Positions 25,951 through 35,085 of a stretch of DNA of 59,210 nucleotides are shown here, in pieces. Both the position numbers and the translations under genes were made by a program. Positions within the stretch are counted from its first letter, which is position 1. Each line of letters starts with the position of its first letter. The notes under the pieces are model-generated. The model saw nothing but the letters and a program-made list of their open reading frames with translations. It was not told the DNA's origin and searched no databases. Source of the stretch: Chloroflexi bacterium 54-19 (GTDB lineage Bacteria > Chloroflexota > Chloroflexia > Chloroheliales > Chloroheliaceae); NCBI GenBank assembly GCA_001898225.1, contig MKTJ01000013.1, positions 52,108-111,317 of the forward strand, written 5' to 3'.

Positions 25951-27519
25951 ATGGAAGCAAAAAGCTCGTCAATAAACCTGTTGGAAAGTCGCGGCGGCAT
26001 CCCCCGCCTGCGTTCCCTGCGCTCTCGCCTGGTCCTGTGGAACGTGCTGGTGATGCTGGTCATGCTCGGCCTGATGGGTTTTGTGATGTATACGATGGTT
26101 ATCGAGCGCATGACTGCCGAGGTGGACGACCATTTGCGCTTGCAAGCCCAGGAGCTTGAGGCGTCCACCCGGATGTGGACCGCTTCGAGCCAGCCGTATG
26201 ACGATGCTTTCTTCCAGCGATTGGTCCAGGGCCACAAGGGTGACGAGTTTAACTCGGACCAGGTAGCTATCAAGCTGATTGACTGGCACAACGGCCAGAC
26301 CCTGGCCCGTTCGCCCAACCTGGGCCAGGAAAAGCTGGCTTTCCAGCTTTCGGACCTAGAAACGACCGACCGGGGCGAGGGTGTCACCGTGACCCGGCAG
26401 GACGATACCGGGCGGCAGGTGCGTTTATTGACTTTCTCGCTAAAAGATGAGCGCGGCCAGTTCCTGGCGATTGCCCAGGTCAGCCAGTCCATGGAGTCAA
26501 TTGAGCATACCCGCCTGGTCATTATTACGGCAATTGTGCTGTGCTGCCTGATGGCAACGGTGCTGGTCTACGGCGTGGGTTATTGGCTGTCCAGCCGGGA
26601 ATTGCAGCCCTTAAGCCTGCTTTCCTCGACCATGGGGAGCCTGAGTGAGAAGAAGTTACAGGAGCGGTTGCCGGAGCCAAAACCGAGTTCGGAGGAGGCT
26701 CAAAATTTGACCGCCGCCTTTAACCAGATGCTGGAACGGCTGGAAAACGCTTTTGAGATGCAGCGCTCGTTTGTGGGGGATGTTTCGCACGAATTGCGGA
26801 CCCCCCTGACCGCCATCCGGGGCCAGGTGGATGTCCTTTTGATGGACCCGACCCTGACCGGGCAGGCGCGGGCGGACGTGCAGCAGATTAATGGCGAGTT
26901 GGGGCGCATGTCGCGGCTGGTGAGTAATTTGCTGGCCTCGGCGCGGGCAGAAGCGGGGATACTGCCCCAGTTGTTCCCCTCCCGCCAGCCGGTAGAACTT
27001 GACGAAGTCCTTTTTGAGATAGCCCGGCAGGGCCGTTTCCTGAACCCACGGGTCGAACTGGTCCTGGGGTCGCTGCCGCAGCTACAGGTGCCGGGCGATA
27101 GCGATTTGCTGCGCCAGTTGTTGTTGAACCTGGTGGACAACGCCATGGCCTATACCCCGGCGGGCGGCCAGGTGACAATCGAGGCGGGCGAGAGTGACGA
27201 CGGGCTGCACGTGATTATCTCGGTGAGCGATACTGGCAAAGGTATTTCGGCGGAAGATTTACCCCATATTTTCGAGCGGCATTTCCGGGCCGACCCCGGC
27301 GGGACCAGGGTGGGGTCCGGCCTGGGACTGTATATTTCGGCCCTGATTGCGAAAGCCCATAACGGCTGGATTGAGGTATCGAGCAGCCCCGACGAAGGGA
27401 GCCGCTTCAGCCTGTGGCTCCCGGCGGAAAAAGCGAACCCGGCAGCCGCGTCTCGCAAAAGGCTGCTTTCGCTCTCTAACGCCGTTACCATCAAGCTTTA
27501 CGAGGACGCCCTGAATTAG
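25951..27519 (+). CDS. Sensor histidine kinase
   Basis: 522 residues from ATG 25951. First membrane helix (about 20-48), extracytoplasmic sensor of roughly 125 residues, second helix (about 180-205), HAMP (about 205-260), HisKA with phospho-acceptor in FVGDVSHELRTPL, and the HATPase domain: N-box LLLNLVDNAMAY, G1 DTGKG, F-box FERHFR, G2 GSGLGLYI. All catalytic boxes are intact. I prefer 25951 because GGAG at 25938-25941 lies upstream; ATG 25891 would add 20 residues but lacks such a site. Partner: the OmpR-type regulator upstream. Confidence 0.92.
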   Translation: MEAKSSSINLLESRGGIPRLRSLRSRLVLWNVLVMLVMLGLMGFVMYTMVIERMTAEVDDHLRLQAQELEASTRMWTASSQPYDDAFFQRLVQGHKGDEFNSDQVAIKLIDWHNGQTLARSPNLGQEKLAFQLSDLETTDRGEGVTVTRQDDTGRQVRLLTFSLKDERGQFLAIAQVSQSMESIEHTRLVIITAIVLCCLMATVLVYGVGYWLSSRELQPLSLLSSTMGSLSEKKLQERLPEPKPSSEEAQNLTAAFNQMLERLENAFEMQRSFVGDVSHELRTPLTAIRGQVDVLLMDPTLTGQARADVQQINGELGRMSRLVSNLLASARAEAGILPQLFPSRQPVELDEVLFEIARQGRFLNPRVELVLGSLPQLQVPGDSDLLRQLLLNLVDNAMAYTPAGGQVTIEAGESDDGLHVIISVSDTGKGISAEDLPHIFERHFRADPGGTRVGSGLGLYISALIAKAHNGWIEVSSSPDEGSRFSLWLPAEKANPAAASRKRLLSLSNAVTIKLYEDALN

Positions 27520-27556
27520 GCCGTAGACCGCCAGAAATAAGCGCGTTCTAAAGAAA

Positions 27557-28159
27557 TTAAAGTCTTTTCAGTTCAGCTTCAGCTTTTTGATAACCTAAAT
27601 CGACGGCTTTTTGCAGGTCTTTGCGGGCCGACTTTACATCCCCCAATTTTTCGTAGAGCAGCCCCCGGTAATAATAAGCGTAGTAAACCTGGTCCCCGCT
27701 GATGTCGATGGCTTTATTAAAATCGGCCATCGCTTCGTCGGTTTTTCCCTGGTCAACATACACTTCGCCCCGGTTAGAATATTGGACCTCCCCGTTCGGT
27801 TGGAGGCTGATGGCGAGGTTATATTCAGCCAGGGCTTTGGAGTCATCCTTGTCAACATAGAAGTAAATCAGCCCCAGGTTATTGTGGGCCGCCGCCATTT
27901 TAGGGTTGAGCTCGATAGCTTTGGTCAAATCGGCCCTGGCCTGGACATATTTACCGGTGTTGTAATAGGTGAGGCCCCGCTGGTTGTAAGCGGTAGCGTA
28001 ATTGGGGTAATAAAGAATAGCTTTATTGTAATCTTCAATCGCGTTGCCATAGTTTTTCTGGTCCATTTCGATGTTACCACGCACGTAATAGGCTTCGATT
28101 AGGCGAGGGTCGAGCGCGATAACCTGGTTGATGTCATTCAGGGCTTGGCTATATTTTCC
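27557..28159 (-). pseudogene. TPR lipoprotein, C-terminal part (separated by a one-base frameshift)
   Basis: About 200 residues made almost only of TPR units: GKYSQALNDINQVIALDPRLI, NYGNAIEDYNKAILYYPNYA, GKYVQARADLTKAIELNPK, DDSKALAEYNLAISLQPNGE, KTDEAMADFNKAIDI, and a last GDVKSARKDLQKAVDLGYQ. The first TPR is complete only if the frame is read upstream of the first possible start (GTG 28084) to base 28159. There it meets, out of frame, the end of the lipoprotein segment. One missing base after GC in the codon before GGA (near 28160) restores a single TPR lipoprotein. If translated from GTG 28084, a 175-residue soluble fragment would result. Confidence 0.7.
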
Positions 28160-28536
28160 GCATTGTAAAGCTGTTTGGCCTGGAGGAGTAAGGCGTTTTC
28201 ACCGTCCGGGACCGGTGAAGCGGTTGCTGCCGCAGAAGCGTTAAATTCCAGGGGGGCGGTCGGGACAACAAAGACCGTTTTTGAAGGGACCGGGGTTTGA
28301 GCCGGGGCGGTCGAGGTCAAAGCCGGAATAGATGAAGGTAATGTTATACTAGGGCTAGGGGTAACTGCCGGGGAGATTATGGCAGGGCCAGATGCCGCTG
28401 CCGGGGAGGGTACGCCTGCGGTCGTTGAAAAGGCTAAGTTACCGGGTGTAGGATCGCCGCAAGCGACCAGTAGAAGGACACTCGAAAAAAGAGCAAGCCC
28501 AATTAAGGGATAGTTAACAAAATTTTTATGACGCAT
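28138..28536 (-). pseudogene. TPR lipoprotein, N-terminal part: signal peptide, lipobox and stalk
   Basis: 132 residues from ATG 28536, preceded by GAGGA six bases upstream. A lipoprotein signal peptide ends LLLVAC-GD, so Cys would be lipidated. An Ala/Ser/Pro/Thr stalk follows (about 30-100), then ALLLQAKQLYNA, the first helix of a TPR. After that the frame gives only ENIAKP and a TGA at 28138. The TPR continues in the -1 frame, as described for the neighbouring part. A TTG at 28548 is in frame but lies within the ribosome-binding region. Confidence 0.7.
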
Positions 28537-29081
28537 GCCGGTCCTCAAACAGACACAAATTTACAAGCCAAAAGTTTAATTTATTTTATACGAAAATATT
28601 AAAAATAACAAGGACAAACTGTTTAGCATCAGGTAAAGCTTTAATATATAACTGGAAAACAGGTTAACCAATTACAATTTCTTAAAAAATCTATATTATA
28701 GTCGATTTTGTTAAGGTAGATAGCCCTTTCGTAAGGTAGGCCGTAAGCTTAGCGAGTTATACTACAGCTAGAATCGGAAAATATTCCTGGTTGTTTCTTA
28801 AACCAGCCTCAGTTGAAGGGGTATCAAAGTCCAAAACCTCGCCCCTATGATCAAAAGGTTATGGCACAGAGATTGCTTTATCAATTGCGGCAAAGCCGAT
28901 GAAGAACTCATAACAATGTAATAGGCCGTTAATAATAGATTAACAATAGGTCTGTATACTTAGAAACAGAGAAATTGGGTTAAAACCTGCGAAGGTGCGG
29001 TGACTTACCAAACACCGTCCGAGCTATTTAACCGGATAGGGTAAACAGGTTAGGCCCAGTAGAAATTATCAGGGAAGTAAA
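28537..29081. other. Divergent intergenic region with a structured leader before the GGDEF-EAL gene
   Basis: AT-rich for 200 bases, then GC-mixed. The last 100 bases can fold: AACCTG (28984-28989) with CAGGTT (29046-29051) encloses GCGGTG/CACCGT (28997-29018, 10-base loop) and TCCG/CGGA (29018-29036). AGGGA at 29071-29075 is the ribosome-binding site. TATACT at 28955-28960 could be a -10 box. No protein gene seen. Confidence 0.45.
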
Positions 29082-30974
29082 GTGACGAACTGTGTAAATA
29101 GCCGCGAAGTAGGCTATAAAGATCTGGTAAAAATAGCGGTTCAACTGAACTCGGAGACCGATTTAAATCGCCTCCTGGCTTTAATTGTCCGGGAAGGAAA
29201 TGCCCTGGTCCAGGCGGAACGAACAATCCTGTTTATGCTCGACCACGAAAATCACGAACTCTATTCCAAAGCCTGGTCTGGTCAAGACGAAAACGAAGTG
29301 CGGTTGCCGGTTGGCCGCGGTATCGCCGGGATGGTGGCCTTTGACGGCGAACCCATCATGCTTAATGACGCGGTAAATGACCCCCGCTACAGTGGCGGCT
29401 TATTCGGTCATAATGTCCAATCCATTTTGACAGTAGCCGTAAAAACCAGCGACGGCAGCATTACCGGGGTCATTCAGTGTCTTAACAAAGTGGCGGGTAG
29501 TTTTGAAGGGGCGGACTTAGAATTACTGACAGCTTTCTGCGACCTGGCCGGGCTGGCTATCGAACGGACCACTTTCGCACTTGAGCAGAAACGCTTGAGC
29601 GCCCAGTTGATTTTCCAGGCCAAACACGACGCCCTGACCGGTCTGCCTAACCGCCTGATGCTGGAAGAAAGCCTGGAAAAGGCCCTGGAAGATGCCAAAC
29701 GGAAAAAACACCAGGTTGCGGTCTTGTTTATTGACCTGGACCGGTTTAAGATGATTAATGACTCGCTTGGTCACACCGTCGGGGACGCCCTTTTGCAGCA
29801 GGTTGCCTGCCGTTTACAGAAAGGCGTGCGCTTCACCGATATTGTAGCCCGGCAGGGTGGCGACGAATTTGTAATCGTCCTGAGTGTGGTCAAGAACCTG
29901 CAAAGCGTCAACCGGATTGCCGAGAGCTTATTAAAAGCCTTGCAGGAGCCTTTTATCGTCAGCGGCCAGGAGCTTTACATCAGCGCCAGTATCGGTATCA
30001 GCCTTTATCCGACCCACGGCGAGAATGTTACGGAAATTTTACGGCACGCCGATAACGCGATGTACAAAGTGAAGGACCAGGGCAAGAATAATTTCCGGTT
30101 CTTCGTGAAGGACATGGACGAGTCGGAGCAGCGCCGGTTATGGCTGATGACCCAGTTGCACAAGGCCCTCGAACTGGGCGAACTGTTGTTACACTACCAG
30201 CCGCAGGTCGATATTGAGCAGGCCAAACTGGTCGGCCTGGAAGCCCTTATCCGCTGGAATCACCGGGAGTTGGGGCTGGTTTCGCCGGGTGAGTTTATCC
30301 CGCTGGCCGAGGAAACCGGCTTGATTATCCCGATTGGAGCCTGGGTTATGGAAGAAGCCTGCCGCCAGGCGGTGGAGTGGCAAAACCGGGGTCTGCCGCC
30401 GGTCCGGGTATCGGTCAACGTTTCGGCCTTGCAATTTGGCCGCGATGACTTTATTGATACGGTCCTGCATGCCCTGGATAAAAGTGGGTTAGACCCGCAG
30501 TGGTTGGAACTGGAACTGACCGAAGGTTTGCTGCTGGGGGATACCCATTCGATTGCCGCCAAGTTAAACCAGTTAAAAGAAATTGGCGTTTACCTGGCGA
30601 TTGATGATTTCGGTACCGGCTATTCGTCGCTGCGTTACTTGCAGCAATTGCCGATTGACACTTTGAAAATTGACCAGTCGTTTGTACGGACGTTGGGGAC
30701 GGTCCAGGAAAGTCCCAAGACCAAAGCTCTACTCAAGACGATTGCCATGCTCGGCCACAACCTGGATATGCGGGTGATTGCCGAGGGGGTTGAAACCTCG
30801 CAACAACTGGATTACCTCGAAGAAATCGGCTGCCAGGAAATCCAGGGTTATTATATTAGCCGCCCTTTAAGGGTTCAAGAATTAGAGGGTTTTATCAGAC
30901 AGGGTGGTTGGGTGTCGCGCCTGAATAAACCCGGCGCGGGGCGTAATGTTATTCCGATCCAGAAATGGGCTTAA
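29082..30974 (+). CDS. GAF-GGDEF-EAL protein (c-di-GMP synthesis and breakdown)
   Basis: 630 residues. GAF domain about 20-165 (LNSETDLNRLLALIVREGNAL region). GGDEF domain about 175-340 with an intact GGDEF at 259-263 and an inhibitory-site RxxD (RFTD, 250-253) five residues before it. EAL domain about 355-610 with EAL at 387-389, ELTEG, DDFGTGYSSL and KIDQSFV, all signature residues present. Both activities are thus possible: cyclase with product inhibition, and phosphodiesterase. No membrane segment, so a soluble sensor through GAF. The start is GTG 29082 with AGGGA upstream. A cyclase-like STAND gene follows on the same strand after 76 bases. Confidence 0.95.
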   Translation: MTNCVNSREVGYKDLVKIAVQLNSETDLNRLLALIVREGNALVQAERTILFMLDHENHELYSKAWSGQDENEVRLPVGRGIAGMVAFDGEPIMLNDAVNDPRYSGGLFGHNVQSILTVAVKTSDGSITGVIQCLNKVAGSFEGADLELLTAFCDLAGLAIERTTFALEQKRLSAQLIFQAKHDALTGLPNRLMLEESLEKALEDAKRKKHQVAVLFIDLDRFKMINDSLGHTVGDALLQQVACRLQKGVRFTDIVARQGGDEFVIVLSVVKNLQSVNRIAESLLKALQEPFIVSGQELYISASIGISLYPTHGENVTEILRHADNAMYKVKDQGKNNFRFFVKDMDESEQRRLWLMTQLHKALELGELLLHYQPQVDIEQAKLVGLEALIRWNHRELGLVSPGEFIPLAEETGLIIPIGAWVMEEACRQAVEWQNRGLPPVRVSVNVSALQFGRDDFIDTVLHALDKSGLDPQWLELELTEGLLLGDTHSIAAKLNQLKEIGVYLAIDDFGTGYSSLRYLQQLPIDTLKIDQSFVRTLGTVQESPKTKALLKTIAMLGHNLDMRVIAEGVETSQQLDYLEEIGCQEIQGYYISRPLRVQELEGFIRQGGWVSRLNKPGAGRNVIPIQKWA

Positions 30975-30986
30975 GATTGGCGGAGT

Positions 30987-31008
30987 GGCTGGTTAAGTTA
31001 AACCAGCC
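30987..31008 (+). other. Intergenic hairpin
   Basis: GGCTGGTT (30987-30994) and AACCAGCC (31001-31008) form a perfect 8-bp stem. There is no T-run, so termination is doubtful. It could protect or process the transcript between the GGDEF-EAL and STAND genes. Confidence 0.4.
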
Positions 31009-31050
31009 GCCGCCATCGACAGACTGTCCCAGGTCAGAAAGCTAGACTTC

Positions 31051-33885
31051 ATGGTACCAATACCAGGCAAAGGTATCAATAATAAGTCATTTCTCTTTAC
31101 CTCTATTGAAAACATTTCCGAGCGGTGGCGAGAAGACCCTACCGGCATGCAGGCGGCAATCAGCCAGCATGACCGGCTTACTCAGACTGTGGTCAGAGAT
31201 AGCGGCGGACGTGTTTTCAAAATAACCGGGGACAGTTTTTTCTGTGTGTTCGATTATCTCGATGTCGCGCTCAGTTGCGCCCTGACCCTCCAGGAGCAAC
31301 TGGCCGCGCAACCATGGAACCAGACCGCTACCCCTCTTAAAATCGGGATTGTAATTAATACCGGTAAGGCCGAAGAACAGGACGGCGAGTACCGGGGCGA
31401 ACTGGTAGACCGGACGGTCGCTATACTGGCGGCAGTGAACGGCGGGCAGATTTTGTTGAGCCAGGCGGCGGCTGGCCTTGCCAGGGCCCGGTTTGATGAT
31501 GCGCTGGTCTTTACCGACCTGGGCAAACACCTCCTTAACGATTTGCTGGAACCGGAACTGCTTACCCAGGTGACCGGGCCGGGCCAGCCCACCGCCTTTC
31601 CTCCCCTTAAAAGTCTCAATAATTTCACCAACAACCTGACTGCCCAGGCGACACCCTTGCTGGGCCGAGAGAATGAGATTACCCAGGCTTGCCGGATGCT
31701 GCTAACCGGCCAGAACCACCTTCTGACGCTGTTCGGGCCGGGTGGCACCGGTAAGACCCGGCTGGGTCTGCAAATTGCGGCCCGGTTGATGCCCGAATTT
31801 AGCGATGGCGTCTTCTTCGTAGACCTGAGCCCGCTCCACTCGGCCTTACAGGTGGCCCAGGCCCTGATTGCCGCCCTCGGTCTGAAAGAGGGTATCGGGA
31901 ACGCCAGGGGCCAGTATCTGCGGCTGGAAGAAACCCTCAAAAATCACCTGAAGACCCGCCGGGTGCTGCTGGTGCTGGACAATTTCGAGCATGTCCTGGA
32001 AGCCACCTCGCTGGTCAACCAGTTTTTAGGGGCCGCGCCCAACCTGCGTATAATTGTGACGACCCGGAGCGTCCTGAAGGTCTACGGCGAGCAGGAATTT
32101 GAGGTTTTGCCTTTAAAACTGCCCGACGGGCGGCGGCAGCCTTCGCTTGACGAGTTGATGAGCTTCCCGGCGGTAGGGCTTTTCGTGCGAAGGGCCCAGC
32201 AGGCCCAGCCCGATTTCCGGCTTACCGAGGAAAATGCCGGGGCGATAGTCGAGGTCTGCCGGGCCCTGGACGGGTTGCCGCTGGCTATCGAACTGGCGGC
32301 GGCCCACGCCAATACCCTGACCCCCCAGCAAATGCTCGACCAGTTAAGCTCCCGCTTCGGGTGGCTGGCGGAGGCCGGGTCGGATCAGCAGCGGCCCCTG
32401 CGTCAGCAATCGTTGGAAGAAACAATTGCCTGGGGTTACGATTTGCTGGAAGAAAACGAGCAGGTCATCTTTACCCGGCTGGCGGTCTTTGGGGGCGGTT
32501 CGACCCTGGAAGCCGCCGAGGCGGTTTGCGACCCCGATATGATGGGCGAGATTGACGTGCTGGAAGGCATCACCCGGCTTTTGAACAATAGCTTGCTGCG
32601 GCAGGTCGAGGGGCTGGACGGCGCGCCCCGTTTTACGATGCTCCAGACCATTCACCAGTACGCCCTTAAAAAGCTGGAGGAACGGGGTGAGGAAGCGGAG
32701 GCCCGTGACCAGCATGCCGGTTTTTTCGCGGTGATGGTCGAGGAAGCCGGGCCGAAGTTGACCGGGCCGGAGCAGGCGGAATGGTTCCGCTGCTTCGAGC
32801 AGGAAAACGAGAACCTGCGAAATTTGATGGACTGGTCGCTGCGGGGAGATGACCCGGAAAGAATCGAGCAGGTCTTGAAAATCAGCGCGGTTTTGTGGCG
32901 TTACTGGGCGGCCCAGGGCTATCAAAGTGACGGGTTAAGCTGGCTGGAAACGGCTTTTAGCAAGAGCGGTGACTTCAAGACGGAAGTCCTGGCCCAGGCT
33001 TATAACGTGGCGGGGCTGATGAGCCGGGACCAGTTTGATTACCCAAAGGCGATTGAGTTTTTCAAGGCCGGGCTGGCTTTACAACGGCAGCTTGGAGATA
33101 AGGCCGGGATTGCCAGCGGGTTACATTCGCTGGGGGTGGTCGCGGCTTATATGGGCGATTATGACCAGGCCGTGATTTATGACGAAGAGGCGATGGCCTT
33201 GAGACGCGAGTTGCAGGATAAACGCGGCCTGGCGCTGTGTTTGAGTTTCCTGGGGGCGCTCAAGACCAGCCAGGGCGAGTACGGCCCGGCCAGCACTTTC
33301 TACGAGGAAGGGCTAAAGGTGCTGCGCAGCCTGGGCGATTTAAGGATGGTGGCCTTGCTCTTAAACAACCTGGGCTATCTGCGGTTGTCGCAGGAGCAGC
33401 CGAGCCGGGCGCGGGCTTATTTCGAGGAAAGCCTGGCCTTGCGGCGGGAGTTGCATGACCGCTCCGGGACCGCCGGGTCCATCCTGGGGTTGGCTGACGC
33501 ATTTGCGGCAGAAGGCAATGACGAGCAGGCCCTCAAGTTGTATAACGAGAGTTTCCAGCTTTCCAAGGATACCGGCGAAAGTCTCAACCTGGCGTTCTGC
33601 CTGGAAGGTATTGCCCGGATTCTCTGCCGGGGCGGGCAGACGCGCCTGGCAAGTTTTATCTTCGGGGCATCCGAGGCCTTCCGCGAAGTGATTAACACTC
33701 CCCTCCAGCCGACCGACCTGGCCCGCTATAACGAGGCGGTGGCCCAGACCCGCGCTAACACCGATCCATCTACATTCGAAGCAGCCTGGCAGGCAGGTCG
33801 GTTGGCTTCGCCTGAAGACGCTTTCAAAGTGTCGCAAAACAAAATTCTCCCCGCTACCTTATATCCCCAACCGGCCCAGGTTTAG
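31051..33885 (+). CDS. Degenerate class III cyclase-like domain + STAND (NB-ARC-type) ATPase + TPR protein
   Basis: 944 residues. Residues 14-185 resemble the class III nucleotide cyclase domain of STAND regulators: FLFTSIENISERW, ISQHDRL, GGRVFKITGDSFF. The first metal-binding Asp of FTD-x-E is Ser18, while the second (GDSF) and the base-contacting Lys (FK) remain, so cyclase activity is doubtful. P-loop GPGGTGKTR begins near 229; sensor-type motifs LLVLDNFEH and IIVTTRS and the conserved [11 protein letters not shown] follow. TPRs fill about 640-880 (LALQRQLGDKAGIASGLHSLG, SLALRRELHDRSG). STAND proteins switch state on ligand binding; this one may answer a nucleotide or protein ligand. The paralogue at 44294 carries the same ATPase-TPR chassis. 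Confidence 0.9.
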   Translation: MVPIPGKGINNKSFLFTSIENISERWREDPTGMQAAISQHDRLTQTVVRDSGGRVFKITGDSFFCVFDYLDVALSCALTLQEQLAAQPWNQTATPLKIGIVINTGKAEEQDGEYRGELVDRTVAILAAVNGGQILLSQAAAGLARARFDDALVFTDLGKHLLNDLLEPELLTQVTGPGQPTAFPPLKSLNNFTNNLTAQATPLLGRENEITQACRMLLTGQNHLLTLFGPGGTGKTRLGLQIAARLMPEFSDGVFFVDLSPLHSALQVAQALIAALGLKEGIGNARGQYLRLEETLKNHLKTRRVLLVLDNFEHVLEATSLVNQFLGAAPNLRIIVTTRSVLKVYGEQEFEVLPLKLPDGRRQPSLDELMSFPAVGLFVRRAQQAQPDFRLTEENAGAIVEVCRALDGLPLAIELAAAHANTLTPQQMLDQLSSRFGWLAEAGSDQQRPLRQQSLEETIAWGYDLLEENEQVIFTRLAVFGGGSTLEAAEAVCDPDMMGEIDVLEGITRLLNNSLLRQVEGLDGAPRFTMLQTIHQYALKKLEERGEEAEARDQHAGFFAVMVEEAGPKLTGPEQAEWFRCFEQENENLRNLMDWSLRGDDPERIEQVLKISAVLWRYWAAQGYQSDGLSWLETAFSKSGDFKTEVLAQAYNVAGLMSRDQFDYPKAIEFFKAGLALQRQLGDKAGIASGLHSLGVVAAYMGDYDQAVIYDEEAMALRRELQDKRGLALCLSFLGALKTSQGEYGPASTFYEEGLKVLRSLGDLRMVALLLNNLGYLRLSQEQPSRARAYFEESLALRRELHDRSGTAGSILGLADAFAAEGNDEQALKLYNESFQLSKDTGESLNLAFCLEGIARILCRGGQTRLASFIFGASEAFREVINTPLQPTDLARYNEAVAQTRANTDPSTFEAAWQAGRLASPEDAFKVSQNKILPATLYPQPAQV

Positions 33886-33933
33886 GGCCCAACCTTTTCC
33901 TTTATTATAATCTCACCTGAAAATCTCCCCATC

Positions 33934-33957
33934 TCACTTCGTAGGCAAGTGATTTTT
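33934..33957 (+). terminator. Weak intrinsic terminator
   Basis: TCACTT (33934-33939) pairs with AAGTGA (33947-33952), followed by TTTTT. It separates the STAND gene from the TetR operon. Confidence 0.5.
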
Positions 33958-34023
33958 CCTGGTTTTTAACATTCACCTCGTTAGTAGGTAAAAAATAGAA
34001 TAAAGAGCATAGGCCTTTTCAAT

Positions 34024-34053
34024 TTGACAACTATACCGTCTGGACGGTATATT
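34024..34053 (+). promoter_or_regulatory. Promoter and TetR-type operator of the efflux operon
   Basis: TTGACA (34024-34029), 18 bases, TATATT (34048-34053). The spacer is a perfect inverted repeat TATACCGTC-TG-GACGGTATA (34032-34051), which overlaps the -10 box. That size and placement fit a self-repressing TetR regulator. The predicted transcription start falls at or next to the ATG at 34060, so the first message is probably leaderless. Confidence 0.8.
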
Positions 34054-34059
34054 AAACTT

Positions 34060-34686
34060 ATGAGGAAGAATAATTCACAGCCGAATACCCGCCAGGAGAT
34101 TCTGGCCGCGGCCAACCAGCTTGTGCTGGCCGAAGGAGTGGCCCACCTGACCCTGGAAGCGGTCGCGAGAAAGGCCGGTGTCAGCAAGGGCGGCCTGCTC
34201 TATCATTTTCCGAGCAAGGAAGACCTGATAAAAGGTTTAATCGAGCAGCTTAATGCCCAGTTTGACGGCGAGGTGGGGCGGCAACTTGCACTGGAATACG
34301 CAGAAAGACGGGCGGAGGCCGAATTGGAGGCAGGTAGCTGGTTAAGGGCATTTGTGCGGGCCACTTTTGCCGGGAACAAGCTGGAAAACGACTGGCTGGG
34401 GAGCAGCGCGGCCATTCTGACGGCGATAGCCACCAACCCGCAACTGCTCGAACCGTTTCGAAAGAGTTTTGCGGGTTATCAACAGCAGGCCGAGCAGGAC
34501 GGTCTCGACCCGGCCCTGGCGACCATTATCCGGTTGGCTGCCGACGGCCTATGGCTGGCCGAGCTTTTCCAACTGGCTCCCCCGGGCGGGAAACTGCGCG
34601 AGCAGGTAGAAAAGCGGCTGCTTGAAATGACCCATAGTTTAGCAAAACCGCCGGAAGGGACAGGCGGGGCCGAAACGGGTTTGTAA
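34060..34686 (+). CDS. TetR-family transcriptional regulator
   Basis: 208 residues from ATG 34060. N-terminal helix-turn-helix (about 10-55: TLEAVARKAGVSKGGLLYHF, SKEDLIKGL), then a helical ligand-binding domain. An in-frame TTG at 34024 is the -35 box itself and cannot be the start. The product probably binds the palindrome in its own promoter and is released by a substrate of the downstream SMR pump. SMR and TSUP transporter genes follow in the same direction. Confidence 0.9.
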   Translation: MRKNNSQPNTRQEILAAANQLVLAEGVAHLTLEAVARKAGVSKGGLLYHFPSKEDLIKGLIEQLNAQFDGEVGRQLALEYAERRAEAELEAGSWLRAFVRATFAGNKLENDWLGSSAAILTAIATNPQLLEPFRKSFAGYQQQAEQDGLDPALATIIRLAADGLWLAELFQLAPPGGKLREQVEKRLLEMTHSLAKPPEGTGGAETGL

Positions 34687-34741
34687 GAAGGTTTTCGGAA
34701 AGAATTTAAGAGATAATTTATAACGGAATTGGGATATTTTT

Positions 34742-35065
34742 ATGAACTGGGTACTGGTAATTATAGCCGGGTTTTTTGAAGTGGGGTTTGCACTTTGTAT
34801 GAAGGAGAGCAAGGGTTTTACCCAGCTCTGGCCGACAATCGGAATGATAGCGTTCGGGGCAGCCAGTTTTATCATTTTGAACCTGGCACTAAAAGATTTG
34901 CCGGTCGGTTCGGCTTATGCGGTCTGGACCGGGATTGGCGCGGCGGGCACGGCTATCCTGGGGATTATCCTGCTGAGTGAGGCCGTGACCTTTGGACGGC
35001 TACTTTCGATAGCTTTTATCGTGGTGGGTGTTATCGGGTTGCAACTGGCAGGGAGTGGGCATTAG
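34742..35065 (+). CDS. SMR-family exporter, SugE/Gdx-like
   Basis: 107 residues, four membrane helices. Glu13 in the first helix is the essential proton/substrate carboxylate. The KDLPVGSAYAVWTGIGAAGT segment matches the guanidinium-exporter (Gdx/SugE) subgroup better than the EmrE drug-pump subgroup. Such proteins act as dual-topology dimers that swap two protons for one cation. Guanidinium or quaternary ammonium export is inferred from subgroup. Second gene of the TetR operon, 55 bases after the regulator. Confidence 0.9.
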   Translation: MNWVLVIIAGFFEVGFALCMKESKGFTQLWPTIGMIAFGAASFIILNLALKDLPVGSAYAVWTGIGAAGTAILGIILLSEAVTFGRLLSIAFIVVGVIGLQLAGSGH

Positions 35066-35085
35066 AAGATACGGGTTTAAGGCCG

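Noticed and set aside
28138..28170. Programmed -1 frameshift in the TPR lipoprotein
   Set aside because: The junction GCGGAAAATATA has no X-XXY-YYZ slippery heptamer in the required phase.
28863..28900. GCACAG...GCAAAGCC resembling parts of a c-di-GMP-I riboswitch upstream of the GGDEF-EAL gene
   Set aside because: Spacing is shorter than in known examples, and the second stem and its conserved bases downstream are missing.
34024..34059. TTG start extending the TetR protein upstream
   Set aside because: That TTG is the first part of the TTGACA -35 box; ATG 34060 fits the family start.
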